Shown: positions 10,301 through 25,300 of the stretch, one piece after another
How the letters are laid out: each line of letters starts with the position of its first letter
How positions within the stretch are numbered: position 1 is the first letter of the stretch
Origin: Liolophura sinensis
Taxonomy: Eukaryota; Mollusca; Polyplacophora; Chitonida; Chitonidae
Direction: 5' to 3'
Assembly (NCBI RefSeq): GCF_032854445.1
Contig: NC_088299.1
Coordinates: 16,611,608-16,675,607 of the forward strand
DNA length: 64,000 nucleotides
Program-made: the position numbers and the translations under genes
Notes under the pieces: generated by a model
Told to the model about the DNA's origin: nothing
What the model saw: the letters and a program-made list of their open reading frames with translations, nothing else
Databases searched by the model: none

Positions 10301-13300
10301 TCACCATCTCCTGATGGCCCTTGTTTTATATCAACCACTAACGACAATGAGAACAGCAAAATTTCCACAGATCATATGTTTGAGGGTTAATTTTGAAGTT
10401 CATTTTTATGATGGTACTAAAGTAAAATATACTTTATCATAATAAAGGTCATGCATGTGTTTTTAGGTACAGTGTGTGATGAAGAATATTGGCATGTGAA
10501 TTACATGTGCAAGTAATCCTTATGTATTATGTCTTCATATCTTACATCTTTGTATGAACTTGACTTGTCCCACTGAGTTTATCATTTCAGGCTTCTAGAA
10601 ATAGCACAGTGTACATCCAGATCCTTCTTTTGTATATGTATATTTTGATTCGTCGGTTAGTTTGAGGGGTTTTCTTCACACTTTGACTACTTTGATCCAC
10701 CCATAAAGCTTACTACTGCCTTTGTCATGTAATTGAAATATTGTTTGGTTCCAGTGTAAACCCAAATTGAAGAAATAGAGGATATTGCAGATTTCTATAT
10801 GTCATTTCCACTTATCTCCCCCTATACAGTATTAATGGAGAAAACGTCTACACTCACAGAGGAGAACGGTCAAAGGAAGACATCGTTGAATTTGCTGTCA
10901 GGGCCAAAGGGTGAGATTCATGAGCAGTACACTGATAAAATGATGCCCATTTGTGTACCATACTCGCTGGGTATGCTGACATGATGTTAAGAGTTAAGGT
11001 TAGGTGTCATATACAGAGATAGGTGAAGTATGCATAATCGGGTATGGTCCCCCAGCGGTGTATTCCATGGGTGGATCTGAACCAAACTGGTCACCAGAGG
11101 ACATGTTGTCATATCATAATGCTTTGCTAGTCATAATCAGGTCGAGTGAGTTTCGGTACTAGGACGAAGGCCACCAACTCCCAGCAACGTCAGACATTGT
11201 GGCTGCAGTCATGCCACTAGTGGCTGGTGGAACGACTTCCTTAACGGCCACTGCCTCATCAGAGGCTGCTCCGGAGCGAATTGAATGTTGGTCTTGTTCA
11301 TTAAACATATCACTGTTCATAGTATAAACCATTGAAAATGCATCAAATTTCTAGATAACATTAGTGTAACCAAGACATAAAGTACCAAACATAACTAATC
11401 TATCAGTATTGCTTTACTTCCTGTAGTACAGCTTTACATAGGAGTACTGCAAGTATCTACAAAGATTACTGGAGTTTCATCTACAGATTTTATTTGATTC
11501 AGGGAAATAGCTTTTGTAGGGAAAGTTAGGTATTTGAACACCATTCTGTAACATGTTTTTGCTATGGTAGAAACACAGAGCAAAATGCACTATATTTAAA
11601 ATCCACTGAAAGATCTATAGCTTTTCTGGGATCAAGGGAAATAACCCTTGTAGACAAGGGAATGGCAGCTTTGTGAACACTGCTCTACAACATCATTTTG
11701 CTGTTTTAGAGAAACAGATCAAATTGTACTATATGTACATTTCTAACATTCCACGTCTGACATTTGAAAGAAAATTATACAAGTGTACCCTATTCCATTA
11801 ATCTTTGGGATACATCCAGCTTCCTGTAAATACTGTGGTTATATGATTGGTTAAAGTAAAGATGCAGTCCTCCAATCAGCTTGTGTACATGTATCTATTC
11901 CTCTTTGGGATACACCCAACTTCCTGTAAATACTGTGGTTATATGATTGGTTAAAGTAAAGATGCAGTCCTCCAATCAGCTTGTGTACATGTATGATTTA
12001 GTACATAAATTTAACAGAGCCTCAACTGGCCAATAGAGCTAACATGAGGCAGAGCTGACCTCAAGGTCTTGGCAAATGATGTGAAGGACCCTCCATCAGT
12101 TGAAAAATATTGCTTCATAATTAGAGATATAAGTAGAAGCAAAAGCCAAAATTATATGTTTTGTTGTTTTTTTTGTGTTTTTTTTTGACTGACTGACATG
12201 CAGATTGCAGTTAAGTGCTTGGACTTACCAGTGATGTCCAGTGCCTGGTCCAAACACACTTCTTTTTATTCATTGAAAAAAATCGAAGCAAGTAATAGTC
12301 ACTGTTTAAGATATGCTGTAGTGACATCAGTTTGTGGTAAGACATTGGTTTTATATGGAAGTTGAATGATTTTTAACATTGGCATCATTTTTGCACTGGC
12401 ATGTCACTCTGTTGTGTCATTCACATGACTCGTAAACTGTGTATTACATGTATTGTTAGGGGTAGGTTCCAAGGGTGTTTCGACTGATGCTTGCTATTAC
12501 TGAGGCAGACTGTCCCTTTGTCATGATTTTGATCGGGACCGTGACTGGTCTCTCATGGCTCAGCTCATTTTGTCACACTCAAAACGTGTCTAATATGGTC
12601 TGTTACAGAAATATTTGGGGACAGTAAGCATCTAACTTTGCGTCTGTGACTGTATGCGCAACCAAATTTTGTTGGAAGACCATGTCTTTCACTAATGAAG
12701 TGTGCATACCTGTACGTCACACATGGGAATTGCCAAAAGTAACCTGCCAAAGGGTGGTGTTTTACCCTGGGTAACCTCCTTTGCCCATAAAACTTACTGC
12801 CATGGTATGAGCGAAGCATACTTGAGTATGACTTTAAATAACTAAATAAATTTTACTGTAAATTACTAAATAGACAAATAAAACATGGTAGGCTGTGGTG
12901 TAAGTTGGCTTTTGTGTGGGAAGGCAGTACATCTACATGTATAAATAAAACCGTTAGCAGTAAAACATCTTTGTAAGGAGAATATTTTTCAAAGTTGTCT
13001 TTTATAGGCGTGATAAACTGGCTTGTTTCAGGCCAGCTGTGAGAAAACTGAGTAGTATTGGGAAATTTAATGAAGCCAGGGGAGAGCACTCTGATGGGAG
13101 TTTTTTCCTTTATGTTGGGGATGAGGATCCAGAGGCAGATCTCTATGTAAGTACAGATTTACTAAATGTGAACAATGCAGGTGATCAAGACTTGCATGGA
13201 ATTTTTCACCAACTTGTTAAAACAAACTCTGGTAAACAAAGGTGATTTACCTGGGGAAAAATCCTGTGAAGTTATATGTGATTTTAAACTGTAAATCAAA

Positions 13301-16300
13301 TATGCATGTAATTCCACATAACTTAGAACAGAAGGGTGATTAGAGCAAAGTGTCATGGATTTATTAAGTGGGTAACACTTGTTGGAACTAGATACATTAT
13401 TATTATGGTTTATGTGTAGGCCTTGGTGACTGTCTTGAAAAATGTCAAGACAATTGAACTTCAGACATTGTTAAACATCTACCGTAAATGACCATAAATT
13501 TTGTCCATGACTAACTGATTTTGAGAGTTCTGTCGATTTTAGAAAGGTTTTTTGAGGTTTGTTGGGAACTTGGGATGATATTCTACTGGAAAATTGTAAG
13601 TTTCAGCACCAAAAGTAATATTTTGTTACATTTATTTGTTTCTAGAAATGCATTTAATGTGGGTGAAATTTAGGGTACTTGCCAGCTGCTGTTCTTTGTT
13701 GTTTTATTGCAAGGCAGCATATTTTTCATTTCTGCAGTAAATTGTTGTGGCTCCCTTTGCTAGATGGCACATTTTTTGTTTGAGTATGTCTGCCATAAAT
13801 ATAAGTGTTTGGCTGTTTTTATGTTACAGTGTTTGAAGACCTTATGTCACCAATGGTATCAGTTTCCAGCAAATGTCTTCGGTTAACAGTTTAGTGAGAC
13901 AGTTTAACAAGATTCAGTGTTGATAGTTCGCTGTCAGGAAACTCTTTGGAAATTTTCCAGCAAATAAACAATTCACTAAACAAAATTGAGAAGAAAAATT
14001 TAATTGGTGATATGGTAGGTTTGCAAAATCAGATGTCTTTGATTCATTCTTGTGAGAAACATTGTTGGCAGTTTGCCTGAAAGGCTTGAGGAAAAAGCCA
14101 AAGAAACAGTAGCTATGAGCAGCATTACACACGTGTTAGAAAGTGAAAATGAGCTTAAAGTAAAGAATTTTGGCAGTAACAGATATTTTACTGTGCTGAC
14201 ATGACACTTAAGTGTTGTTACGCTGTGCTGACATGGCACTTGTTACAGTTTGCTGATATGACACTTTAGTGCTGTTACACTGTCCTGACATGGCTCTTTA
14301 ATGTTGTTACACTGACATACGCGTGTTATACGTTACATGTGCAGTACAAGTTGTTTGCCATCTGATTGACAAATGGGATTTCAATGTGAAAAGTTCCGTG
14401 ATGTAAAACATGTAGATTTCCATGGTGAAACGACCACATCAGTTTTATTCCCGCTGCTGTTAATATCATAACCTTAAATACCATAGATCACATGCTGAAA
14501 CTTGGTGATCAAGTTGTGACAGTCAGCTCTGGTGGTTGGTTAATTTGCTGCAACTGTTAATCCTTTGACCTTTATCTAACTGCCTTCAATGGTGTATAAT
14601 TCTGAACAATGGCATTAAACACCAAACAAATAAATAAAATAGAATTCAGTTAAAAATGTCAGACTGGTTTTTCTGAGGCACACATTCCTCCAATTTTTCA
14701 TGTTCTCATAGAGTATGCGCTCTCTGTGAAATTACAAATTTTCAGAAGCACAGAGAATTAGAAAACCGGATAAACACCTTTATATTGTTGATTTACTTAA
14801 AAGTATGTGTATAAGTGTAATGTAAAAGATGGTATGTCTAAATGTGTGGTTCACTCTGTATAAATTATTTTCTTTGCAGGTTAAATACTGTGACTTGGCT
14901 GAAAAGTACATTGTGTCTGCATATTTTTACAATGGGACAGATAAAATACTTCCAAAGGTATGTGTCTCTCAAAACTGTTTTTTTTTAATTTTAACATATA
15001 TGCTCAAATATACCTGCAGATGGTCGTGGGTTTCCTTGGCTTTTTCCCTATTTCCTCCCACCATAAGGTTGGCCGCCGTTGTAATGTGAAATATTCTTGA
15101 GTATTGCGTAAAATACCGATCAAATAAATAAGTCAAATAAGTGTATGCTCAAATCAATGTTAAAAGGAGATGGAAACTTCCATAATAAAAAATTAATAAT
15201 TAGTAATGTGTATGAATTCACACGAAGCAGTGGTATTAAAAGTTCCACATACACACACATATTCTAAAGGTTTACCATCCAAATAATATAGCGTTTAAAA
15301 CATGACATTAGAGCCAAAGAAAGTGTTGGAGACAGACCATACTTCATCATTGTTTGTACATTCACATGCTGTCAGGTTTAATGTTGATGATGAATTGCTG
15401 TGAGAGTGAGAGTTAATTGTGTTTGCTAACCCCATGACCCCCATGACCCCCAAGTCACATGACATAATAACCATATCCTGATGGTCTAGTGTGACCTTTA
15501 TAGCAGGAACTGTTCACAGTTGACTGATTACAGTATAGCACACTTAATTGCACAAGTACAAGGTTAATAGTTCTTTGAGACTAGATTCTTTGAAAGGGGA
15601 ATATAAAAGGACTGGTAGCTGTAGTTAGACATGATTGTATGAAGAAGGCAGTTAAGGAGCTATTAACTCTATTTAGAGAACATCTTACAAAAAAGGGCAA
15701 TAAAGGGTTACATGGAACTATTAACTACTTGTACTTGGGAATTGATGTTATAAAGAGGGCAATAGAAAAGGGTTAATAGTAGTTACAGACTAAATTATAT
15801 GAAGAGGGTAATAAATGAGTTAGTAGCCGTTGGAGACAAAGCTACACAAGCAGAACACCAAAGGGTTTGTAGATGTTTGAAACTAGATTATATCAGATGA
15901 CAAGAAAAGATTAGTAGATGTTTGAGATGAAAGCTAACACAAAGAGGGCAGTAAATGGTTAGTAGGTGTTTGAAACTAAATTGTGTGAGATGGTGATCAA
16001 AGATTATTGTATGATAGACAACGACAATAAATGCTGTTTTAGACAAAAATTTTGAGACAGCTGTGTGAAGAGAACAATAAAGGGTTGGTTAGTAAGTGTT
16101 TGTGACTAAATGAAAGATTAATTGATTATTCAAATAGTTGCTGTTTGAGAAAAAGTTGTTTGAGGAGGGCAACAAAGGGTTACTAGTATCTGGTGTTTGG
16201 GCTTCGGCTAAACTACAGTATGTGAGGTTGACAGCAAAGTAGAAGCATCAGAGGCTGAATGGTGTGAAGATACAATAAAGGTATCACATCATTGTGAAAC

Positions 16301-19300
16301 ATTAGCACAATCCCTTGTATTTGTTTTTGTATTAAAAACTTACTTACACTGACATTGAACATCAAAGCCAGCATTTGTTCAATACCTCAGGTTCCATTTC
16401 ATTGCTTTAAAAAAAAAAAAGAATCCCAAATGCTGTTTGTGACAGAATTCTCCAGTTGCCTGTAATTGATGCACTTTGATGTAATGAAGGTCAAGACCCT
16501 GTTTGATCTAACAGAGTGTTTTACACGAGAGTTGTATGAAAGGATAGATGACTAAGTTTCACAGTTAATAGATATGCAACTGCTAAAGTAAATAAAATAC
16601 TCCTTGTGATTTTACCTCTTAACATGTTCCTTGTGTTAAACCGTATCTGATGCGGTGCTTTGGTAAAACCTGTTGTGATGTCTCCTAGATTAAGCCTGTG
16701 CCTCCCCTCTTCTGTCCTTGAAGCATCCACAATTGACTGATTGTTGTTACATTGTTGTTACATTGTGGTATGTCCTGAGGATAATGGATGGTGTCTCGTC
16801 TGTTGTACAGCTGAATGTCACAGGTCAACGTTTCATTAATCAGACTACTCCAGGTTGACAAACCAATTAAACAACGCATTACTGGCAAAAACAGGGCTTT
16901 CTTGGTTTCTCCCTAAGGTTATATTACTCTTTATTATGTGTAAAATCCTCTGATGTGCTCTAAATATCTGTGATATAAATGGAATTACTTTGAAGACATA
17001 CATATACATGTAATGACAAAAAAACATTTGCATTTTAATTAATATTTAATGGTGTACATGTGTATTTTGCAAACACCTACTGCAGTATCTGGTTGACTTG
17101 TTTCCTCTTCATGCTAAGGTGTTTAAAAGTTAAATAAGATATGTGGGTCCATGAAATTTTTCATTCACTGATATAATTACAGTGTACACTTCAAATTACT
17201 CTTATGATTAGTTATAATTATTGTTGTTAAGCCAACGTTACTGTAGCAAGAGTTTGTTACATGTCTTCTTGTTCACTCCAATGCTTTGAACCAGTGCCAG
17301 GTTTTATGATCAGGCATAGAGTGATAGGGATTTGTGAGATACAGCACTTTATTTTGTGTTGTTGATGTATAACACAGAATTATTGGTGGATCACTTTCAC
17401 TGTCTGAAATAATTGGTTTAATGGAATGGAACTTACACCTTAATCTACCTCAAAAGCGAAAGACTTGGATTCAGATCCAGTTGTCCTGAAGACCTTGAAA
17501 TAGACAATATGGGTTACTGTTTTGGTGTTGCTTGCGATTTACCCCTAGAGGCAAAGGAAAATACTAGTTGTCCAGTTTTGTATATTGTGACTTGGCAGGA
17601 TGTTCTGTCACAAGCCGCGCACATGGCATTTCATTGATGCAGCACAATGCATGTCGGGGACTGGCATTCTGTGAGGATACACTCTACTGGTATGACACCA
17701 ATGATGTTGAGCCAACACTGAACCCTGTGGATACAAACAATTAATTGCTTTCTCAGAAAGTTGGCATAAACATGTATGTTTATGTTTTCTGCATTGTAGA
17801 CAATTAAACTGGTGAATTATCCAACCATACTTGTCTTTAAAGATGGGGAACATTTTGAATACGAAGGTAAGAAAGGTCTTTGTCTTGTGTTGATGTTAGT
17901 TTGAGAGATGTGTTGTCCTAGCTTGGCACATCATCATGTGTAGAGAGACTGTCCTTGCTGCAGCTTGACATGAAAAGGTGGCAGTTTAAGTCCCGGCCTT
18001 GGGCACAGGCTTTGTAGATTCACCCACTCTCATTGATGATGGAGTCTTAAGTCAGAAATAATCAGGGAATGGTTATTGCGGGACGGCTTGCACAGCCTAA
18101 ATACATATATGTTTGTTGAAGACCACTTCTTCCACCAGTAAATTAAAGGAGAAGAAAACTTAAAAACATGATACTATAGGCTGAAAAGATCACATTATTT
18201 TATATCTGGTGCTGCCTGTTGCATAATTTTGCGATTTTTCCTCGTCATACCCATAAAGCCTGAAATCGGTTGAGTCCATGGCGTCATCCTTCTTTAACAC
18301 CCTGTAATTTATGCTGAGGGTGTGTTGCCTCTCAGCCAATGAGAGTCGCTAAAACTGCTGGTTTCCTAGTGTAAACTCGGAACCTACATCCAGCATTCTG
18401 GTTTCCTGATCGTCAAACAGAAAACAAACTCTACTGTTCGCTACCTTCTGGGAAGAAGGGTTCTACCGGAAATGTATAAACTGCACTTCGGCGGTTTCCG
18501 ACGGCCAATCTCCTCCTAACACAGAAGACTTCAGGACTAGTTCTTCAGCAAAATGGAGTCGCCCACAGCGGATTTTGGCGCTGACTTTTATTTATAATTT
18601 ATCAACTTGAGGTACATATAAGAATTTTTTTTATGGCATGCACCTGGGAGGAAATGCATACTCTTTTCAATGGTATTTGATTGATATTTAAATTTTCTTC
18701 TCCTTTAACAAGTAATTAAGGCTAGTGCTTATCCCAGGCGCCCCAGTTTCCTCTAACCATAAAAGTGATTGCAACTGTATAACTGAAAACTTGTTAAGCA
18801 TGGTGTCACACGTAGGCCTAAGCAACCATTAATGCTGTAAATGAAAGTATGTACTTTTCTCACGTGCAGTTTAATGTTCTCATTTAGTGTACACATACAT
18901 CTATTGTACACATTTCTGTTATTGTGAACATTTTCCATGTTTTATATCTAATTGTGTTTTGTCCATTAATACTTGTGAGTTTTCACAACCTTGTCATATT
19001 TGCAAGTGGTGTCACTAATTTTATTGACTGTTTAATGTACTTAACATTTTGAACATTTTGAGATTTGATTTTGTCAGCCCCAGACGGGATGGCCACAAAG
19101 TCATCTGTTGAGGACTGGATTCTCAGCGAGAAGCTGACGGCTTTCCCATTGGTCACAGGAGGCAGCTTGAATGAAATTGCTGACATTAAAAAATTCATCG
19201 TTATTCTAGTCATTGATGAAGCTAACAAAGAAAGGAAATCTGAAAACGAAAGGTAAGTTTTCATGAAGTGTGTTGTCCGAAGCTAGTATATTAGGTGTGT

Positions 19301-22300
19301 CACATAATATTCTGGTGATTGGCCTATTCAGTGTGTAAATAACCACTTCACAGTGTTATGTACACATGTTGCACATTCTTGTGGAAGTCCAGATGTCTGA
19401 CACATGGACTTCTGGGTGTCAGGTCCAAATGACATTCTGGGTGTCTGAACCAATGGTAATCTGGGGCGTCTGGACCAGTGATAATCTGAGGCGTCTGGAC
19501 CAGTAATTATCTGGGGTGTCTGGACCAATGATAATTTGGGGTATCTGGAAAAATGATAACACGGTGTATCTGGACCAGTGATAATCTTGGGTATCTGGAC
19601 CAATGCTAATCTGGGGTATCTGGACCAGTGATAATCTGGGGTGTCTAGACCAATGATAATATGGTATCTGGACCAATGATAATCTGGGGTGTCTGAACCT
19701 AATGACATTCTGGGTGTCAAACAATGACATTCTGGGTGTCTGGACCAACGATTAATGGGTATTAGGACCAAACCATAAAGTGGGTGTTTGGAGCAAATGG
19801 CATTCTGGGTGTTTGGACCAAATGACATCCTGGGTGTCTGGACCAGTGATAATCTGGGGTGTCTGGACCAGTGATAATCTGGGGTGTCTGGACCTCATGA
19901 CATTCTGGGGTGTCTGGACCTCATGACATTCTGGACGTCTGAACCAAGGATTAACTGGGGTATTAGGACCAAATGATAATCTGGGTGTTTGGAGCAAATG
20001 ATAATCTAGGTGTCTGGCTCAGACGATAATCTAGGTGTCTGGCCCAAACAGTATTCCGGGATGTCTGGCCCAAACAGTATTCCGGGATGTCTGGCCCAAA
20101 CAGTATTCCGGGATGTCTGGCCCAAACAGTATTCCGGGATGTCTGGCCCAAACAGTATTTCGGGATGTCTGGCCCAAACAGTATTCCGGGATGTCTGGCC
20201 CAAACAGTATTCCGGGATGCCTATTCCGGGATGTCTGGCCCAAACAGTATTCTGGGATGTCTGTCCCAAACAGTATTTTGGGATGTCTGGCCTAAACAGT
20301 ATTCTGTGATATCTGGCTCAAACAGTATTCTGGGTGTCTGGACCAATTGGTAATCTAGGGTGGCTGTACCAAATGATAATCTGAGTGTCTTGTACACATG
20401 ACATTCTGAGTGTCTGACCCAAACGGTAATCCAGGATATCTGGCTCACACGGTATTCTGGGATGTCTGGCCCACGTATTGTTTTGGGATGTCTGGCCCAC
20501 GCCATAATCTGGGATGTCTGACCCAAACTGTAATCTTGGATGTTTGGCCGAAATGATGCTCTGAGATGTGTAGCACAAAATACTGTTTATGTCCTACTAT
20601 ACGGAACTCCTTAATGTGACAACACGATAGATGTTCTATTTGTTTGGCTCACACATTTTGTGGGTGTCCTGTCTTCAAAGTGATACATGCATCATGTACG
20701 TCTGTCTCCAGCCAATTTTTAAAATCATTTTAATTTTCATCATCCTGAACATGCGGAAATTTGTAAGATAATTTTCAGCTTTAGAACAAGGGAAGTTTTT
20801 TGAAATCCGAACAGTTGAAAAAATTAATACAGTTACAATAAAATGATATTACAGTACAGCCTGGTCACAGTATGTTACAGACACTGTAAAATAGTGCATT
20901 TCCCAGCCTCTTGGTTGCATTTCACAGTCTCTTGGTTGCCTTTCACAGTCTCTTGGTTGCCTTTCACAGTCTCTTGTTTGCCTTTCACAGTTTCTTGGTT
21001 GCCTTTCACAGTTTCACAGTTTCTTGGTTGCCTTTCACAGTCTCGTGGTTGCCTTTCACAGCTTCTTGGTTGCCTTTCACGGTTTCTTGGTTGCCTTTCA
21101 CAGCCTCTTGGTTGCCTTTCACAGTTTCTTGGTTGCCTATTGTGAAAACCCGGCGGTGTTTTAGCAAAGTAGGGCTACTTTTTGTCTGGAAGGTGTAATG
21201 ATTAATGGACTGTTGATCATGTTGATAAATTGTTTTGGCAGAGGTCAGGCTAATATTTTTAACTCTGCGCCATGATTGAGGACTTAGTGTGTAGTTCACA
21301 TTCTGAACTAGAGAAGATATGTTAAATCACTTGTACAGGCTGATGATAGCTTCCCTTTCCATGCCTTGTACATTCAATTACTCACCAGGTGAAGCACTCC
21401 CTTTCAACCATCTTTGTAACCACATATAGCGTATACTCAGCACATGTGCAGGGCATTTATAAATTGTGTATTTATGTGATTCTTCTTTATTGGCGGGTTT
21501 AAAAATTTTTCACTTACGGAATTGTGTTCAGTTTTATGTGTAGAGGACACCCAGGCATGTGTGTACCTAGACTCTCTTTGCTTTTGAAGGTCAGTCTGAA
21601 AATTCTGTGGAGCACACTTTATCACAGATACTCAGTTAATTGTATCATAGAAGGTCAACAACCTTCTGATTTACACATGTACATAGTTCCCATAAACCTT
21701 GATAAGGTGAAATGGGTTTATTTTCTTTTCTTCATATTACCCTGTTTTCAGTCACAGAATGGCTAAAATACTACCAATATGGAATTAAAACCTAGTCATA
21801 CATCACCCTCTTTTTTTCTATTGACATATCTGATATCTCCTGAAATGCCATCAAATAAGTACGGTGGTTTTGCTGCTAGTTTCATTGCCTGAATTCTAGG
21901 ACATGGGCTGTTGGAATGTGGGCCAAGGCCCTCCTTTTTTTTCACAGCTGCACAAGTAACTTTAATGTGATAATGATAGATTTAGTTTCATGTCTAATCT
22001 AATAAATCGTTTTACTTCAAGGCCACAGTAATGCCAGTGCCTGTGTCTGATGTAAGGGTCCTGGGGGAGAGGGTGCCAGTTGATAGGGTAGAATCCCCAA
22101 GTCTGTGTGTACTGGTATATGACATGTAGCTGAAGTGACAGGTTCTATGTACTCACAACCCCAGTCTCTAGGGGTGGGGTACGAGGCTCAGCCTTCACTT
22201 GCCGCTGTTTTTTTTTTCCCTGGTTGTGTATACATAATTTTTCCCTGTTATAGGTTGGTTGAGGGTAAAATTGTGAAATAGCTGTAGTGTAGGCATTAAG

Positions 22301-25300
22301 ATTAGGAAGTATGCCATAATTGTTGAATATTTCAGGCATTAGCGTGGTAATATGTGCACAGTAACATGGGTATTCAAGTGAATATGTTTTTGAAAAATTT
22401 CAGATGTCCTCACCGTCATCTCCCCAACCCCTTTGAGAATGTGAAAACTCAACATTCCTTAGACTTACAAGCTTATTTTGTTCTAATAAAGACAAATAAA
22501 CAAAATTCTTAAAAAAAAAAAAAAAACAAATTTGTTCAAATAAAGACTTACAAATTCCTTGGTCTGCCCCAGATGTACAGTTAAAGCTCTTGTCATTTTA
22601 ATGCTAAAGATAATGAGGTTAGGATTGATTATAGTGGTTTATTGCATGATGAGCTTACCTGTATGAAAGGTTTACAATTACATCTAGTGAAGTTACCTTG
22701 ATGTGGCGCACATAAAGTCAGGTTTTTATTGACTATAAATTTTAGAGGCTTAAAAGAACAGTTGGGTTAATACTCTATTAAAAGTGAAAAGTAAAAAATT
22801 AACTGGCTGGTTGTTACCTGTAGAAGATATTGTGACGTTCACCTTAGGAGAAATCTTAGGGGATAACTTTGTCAACTTGACAGTTACTACCCTGCTCTAA
22901 TCTATCAGGAAGCCTGATAGATGTGAGAGCTAATTTTACCCTGCCCTCTTCCACCGGTACCTTACTGACCTCAGCTATACCGTCGGCTAACCTTATTTAT
23001 GGCTTTATGTCATTGGTAAATTGGTTTAAAATGATAGCTTTTTGTGTTCTTCACTACATTTACAGATTTAGAATCTGTTAACTCTTCTGAAGCTGTTTCA
23101 TGTTTTGGATACTTTTACAGTTATTATAGTAAAGTTTGGGTTTCCTTTACCTCATATTTTCCACGCCTTGATTCTCTCTCCTAAAGCCTTCCACCCCACT
23201 CCCTCCACCTGGGATGAATTCCAATGAGGGTTAATCATAGTATGTTTTGAGTCCTGAAGGTTAGGCTATTTTCTGTGTGAATTCCACCTTAGAAGTGATG
23301 TCGTTGAATTGTCGGGGCGTGGACGTCAGGACGTCTGGGAAGCCAATGATGTCAAATCTGCAGGCCACATGTATGTGCACCCTTGACATGGATTTAGTGG
23401 TAAAAGTGGGTTCCAGTGTCACAGTGTTCACCGTTTGTAGGAATGTCGCCAGGTCGGGGCGTGGCCTTCATCTGCCACAGTTGCCTCACCCCCTCCCCAT
23501 CGTCACATTTACAGGCTTCCTACCGTCACCTCTCCTACCTGAGCGTGACATTTTGATCTGGAAAATGCTTCAGACGATCCGAGCAGGATATGTTCTGCAG
23601 GCCTGTTTGTTCTGTGTACTTTTAAAGGTAGCTGTATGTCAACAGGCGATGTGTGAGGAAGAGAGATAGTCTCCACAGTGTTGTTGGTGGTCTGAAAGTG
23701 AAATGCTATTTTCCAGGTACATGCATGAGGTTTGTTGACGCATACAATATTGCCATATTTTTGACATTTATAGTTTAGGTCAAACATAGGCACAGGTGTA
23801 TTACATGTATACTGGTACACTCATGACCTGAGGAATGTCAGTAGGTACAAACACACTGATTGTGCTACACTCATATGTTACTTGAAAAATGGAAAAGACA
23901 GCAACATTATCACTCATTCTGAAGAACAAAGGAAGTTACAGATGGTGTAGGAACATTATCACTTGTAAATGTTCCTATCTTATACACATAGTTTGAAGAA
24001 GAAAAAATGTTACTGGTGGTACAGGGAGATGATCACTGGTGCACTCACACTTTGAGGATTAAGGGAAGTTGCTTATTGTACACATTTTTACTGGTATACA
24101 CAACCTGAAGAATAAGGGAAGTTACTGATGGCACAGAGACATTATCTCTGGTACAGGAACATAATAACTGGTACAGGGACATTGTCACTTGTATATACAC
24201 AACCTGAAGAATAAGAGAAATTACAGATGGTACAGGGACATTATCTCTGGTACAGGAACATAATCTCCGGTACAGGGACATAATCACTTGTATACACACA
24301 ACCTGAAGAATAAGAGAAATTACAGATGGTACAGGGACATTATCTCTGGTACAGGAACATAATCAGTGGTACAGGGACATAATCACTTGTATACACACAA
24401 CCTGAATAAGAGAAATTACAGATGGTACAGGGACATTATCACTGGTACAGGGACATAGTCACTGTTACTGATGGTACAGAGACATTATCTCTGGTACAGG
24501 AACATAATCAGTGGTACAGGGACATAATCACTTGTATACACACAACCTGAATAAGAGAAATTACAGATGGTACAGGGACATTATCACTGGTACAGGGACA
24601 TAGTCACTGTTACTGATGGTACAGAGACATTATCTCTGGTACAGGAACATAATCAGTGGTACAGGGACATTGTAACTTGTATACTCACAACCTGAAGAAT
24701 AAGAGAAATTACAGATGGTACAGGGACATTATCACTGGTACAGGGACATAGTCACTGTTACTGATGGTACAGAGACATTATCTGTGGTACAGGAACATAA
24801 TAACTGGTACAGGGACATTGTCACTTGTATACACACAACCTGAAGAATAAGGGATGTTACTGATGGCACAGAGACATTATCTCTGGTACAGGAACATAAT
24901 CTCTGGTACAGGGACATTGTCACTTGTATACACACAACCTGTAGTATAAGGGAAATTACAGATGGTACAGGGACATTGTCACTGGTATGCACACAGCCTG
25001 AAGAATGAGGGATGTTACTGATGGTACAGAGACATTATCAGTTGTATAGGGACATAATTACTGGTACAGGGAAATAATTACATGTACAGGGACAGGGACA
25101 TAATTACTTGTACAGGGACATAACTACTGGTACAGGGACATAATTACTGGTACAGGGACATAATCACTGGTACAGGGACATTATCACTGGTATGCACACA
25201 TCCTGCAGAGTAAGGGACGTTACTGATGGTACAGGAACATTACTGATGGTACAGGGACATTATCACTGGTACAGAGACATTATCACTGGTTTGCACACAA

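Larger units (their letters stand above)
10911..13031 (+). other. TMX3: TMX3 intron 5
   Basis: It contains a 100-bp tandem duplication at 11783-11995 and a divergent SINE tail at about 12760-12850. Nothing else is recognised. Confidence 0.7.
13147..14879 (+). other. TMX3: TMX3 intron 6
   Basis: It holds a dispersed repeat at 13500-13685, a short tandem array at 14190-14320 and a SINE-like tail at about 14575-14640. Confidence 0.7.
14958..17799 (+). other. TMX3: TMX3 intron 7
   Basis: It holds a SINE fragment at 15011-15133 and a degenerate 47-bp array at 15560-16290. The remainder (16290-17799) shows nothing I can assign. Confidence 0.7.

Noticed and set aside
19328-20578. Multiple overlapping ORFs of 80-166 codons
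   Set aside because: All are frames of the 25/26-bp minisatellite. Both strands and all frames show the same repeated words.
23277-23669. 130-codon ORF
   Set aside because: It matches no family, an overlapping opposite-strand ORF exists and it lies between minisatellites. Probably chance.
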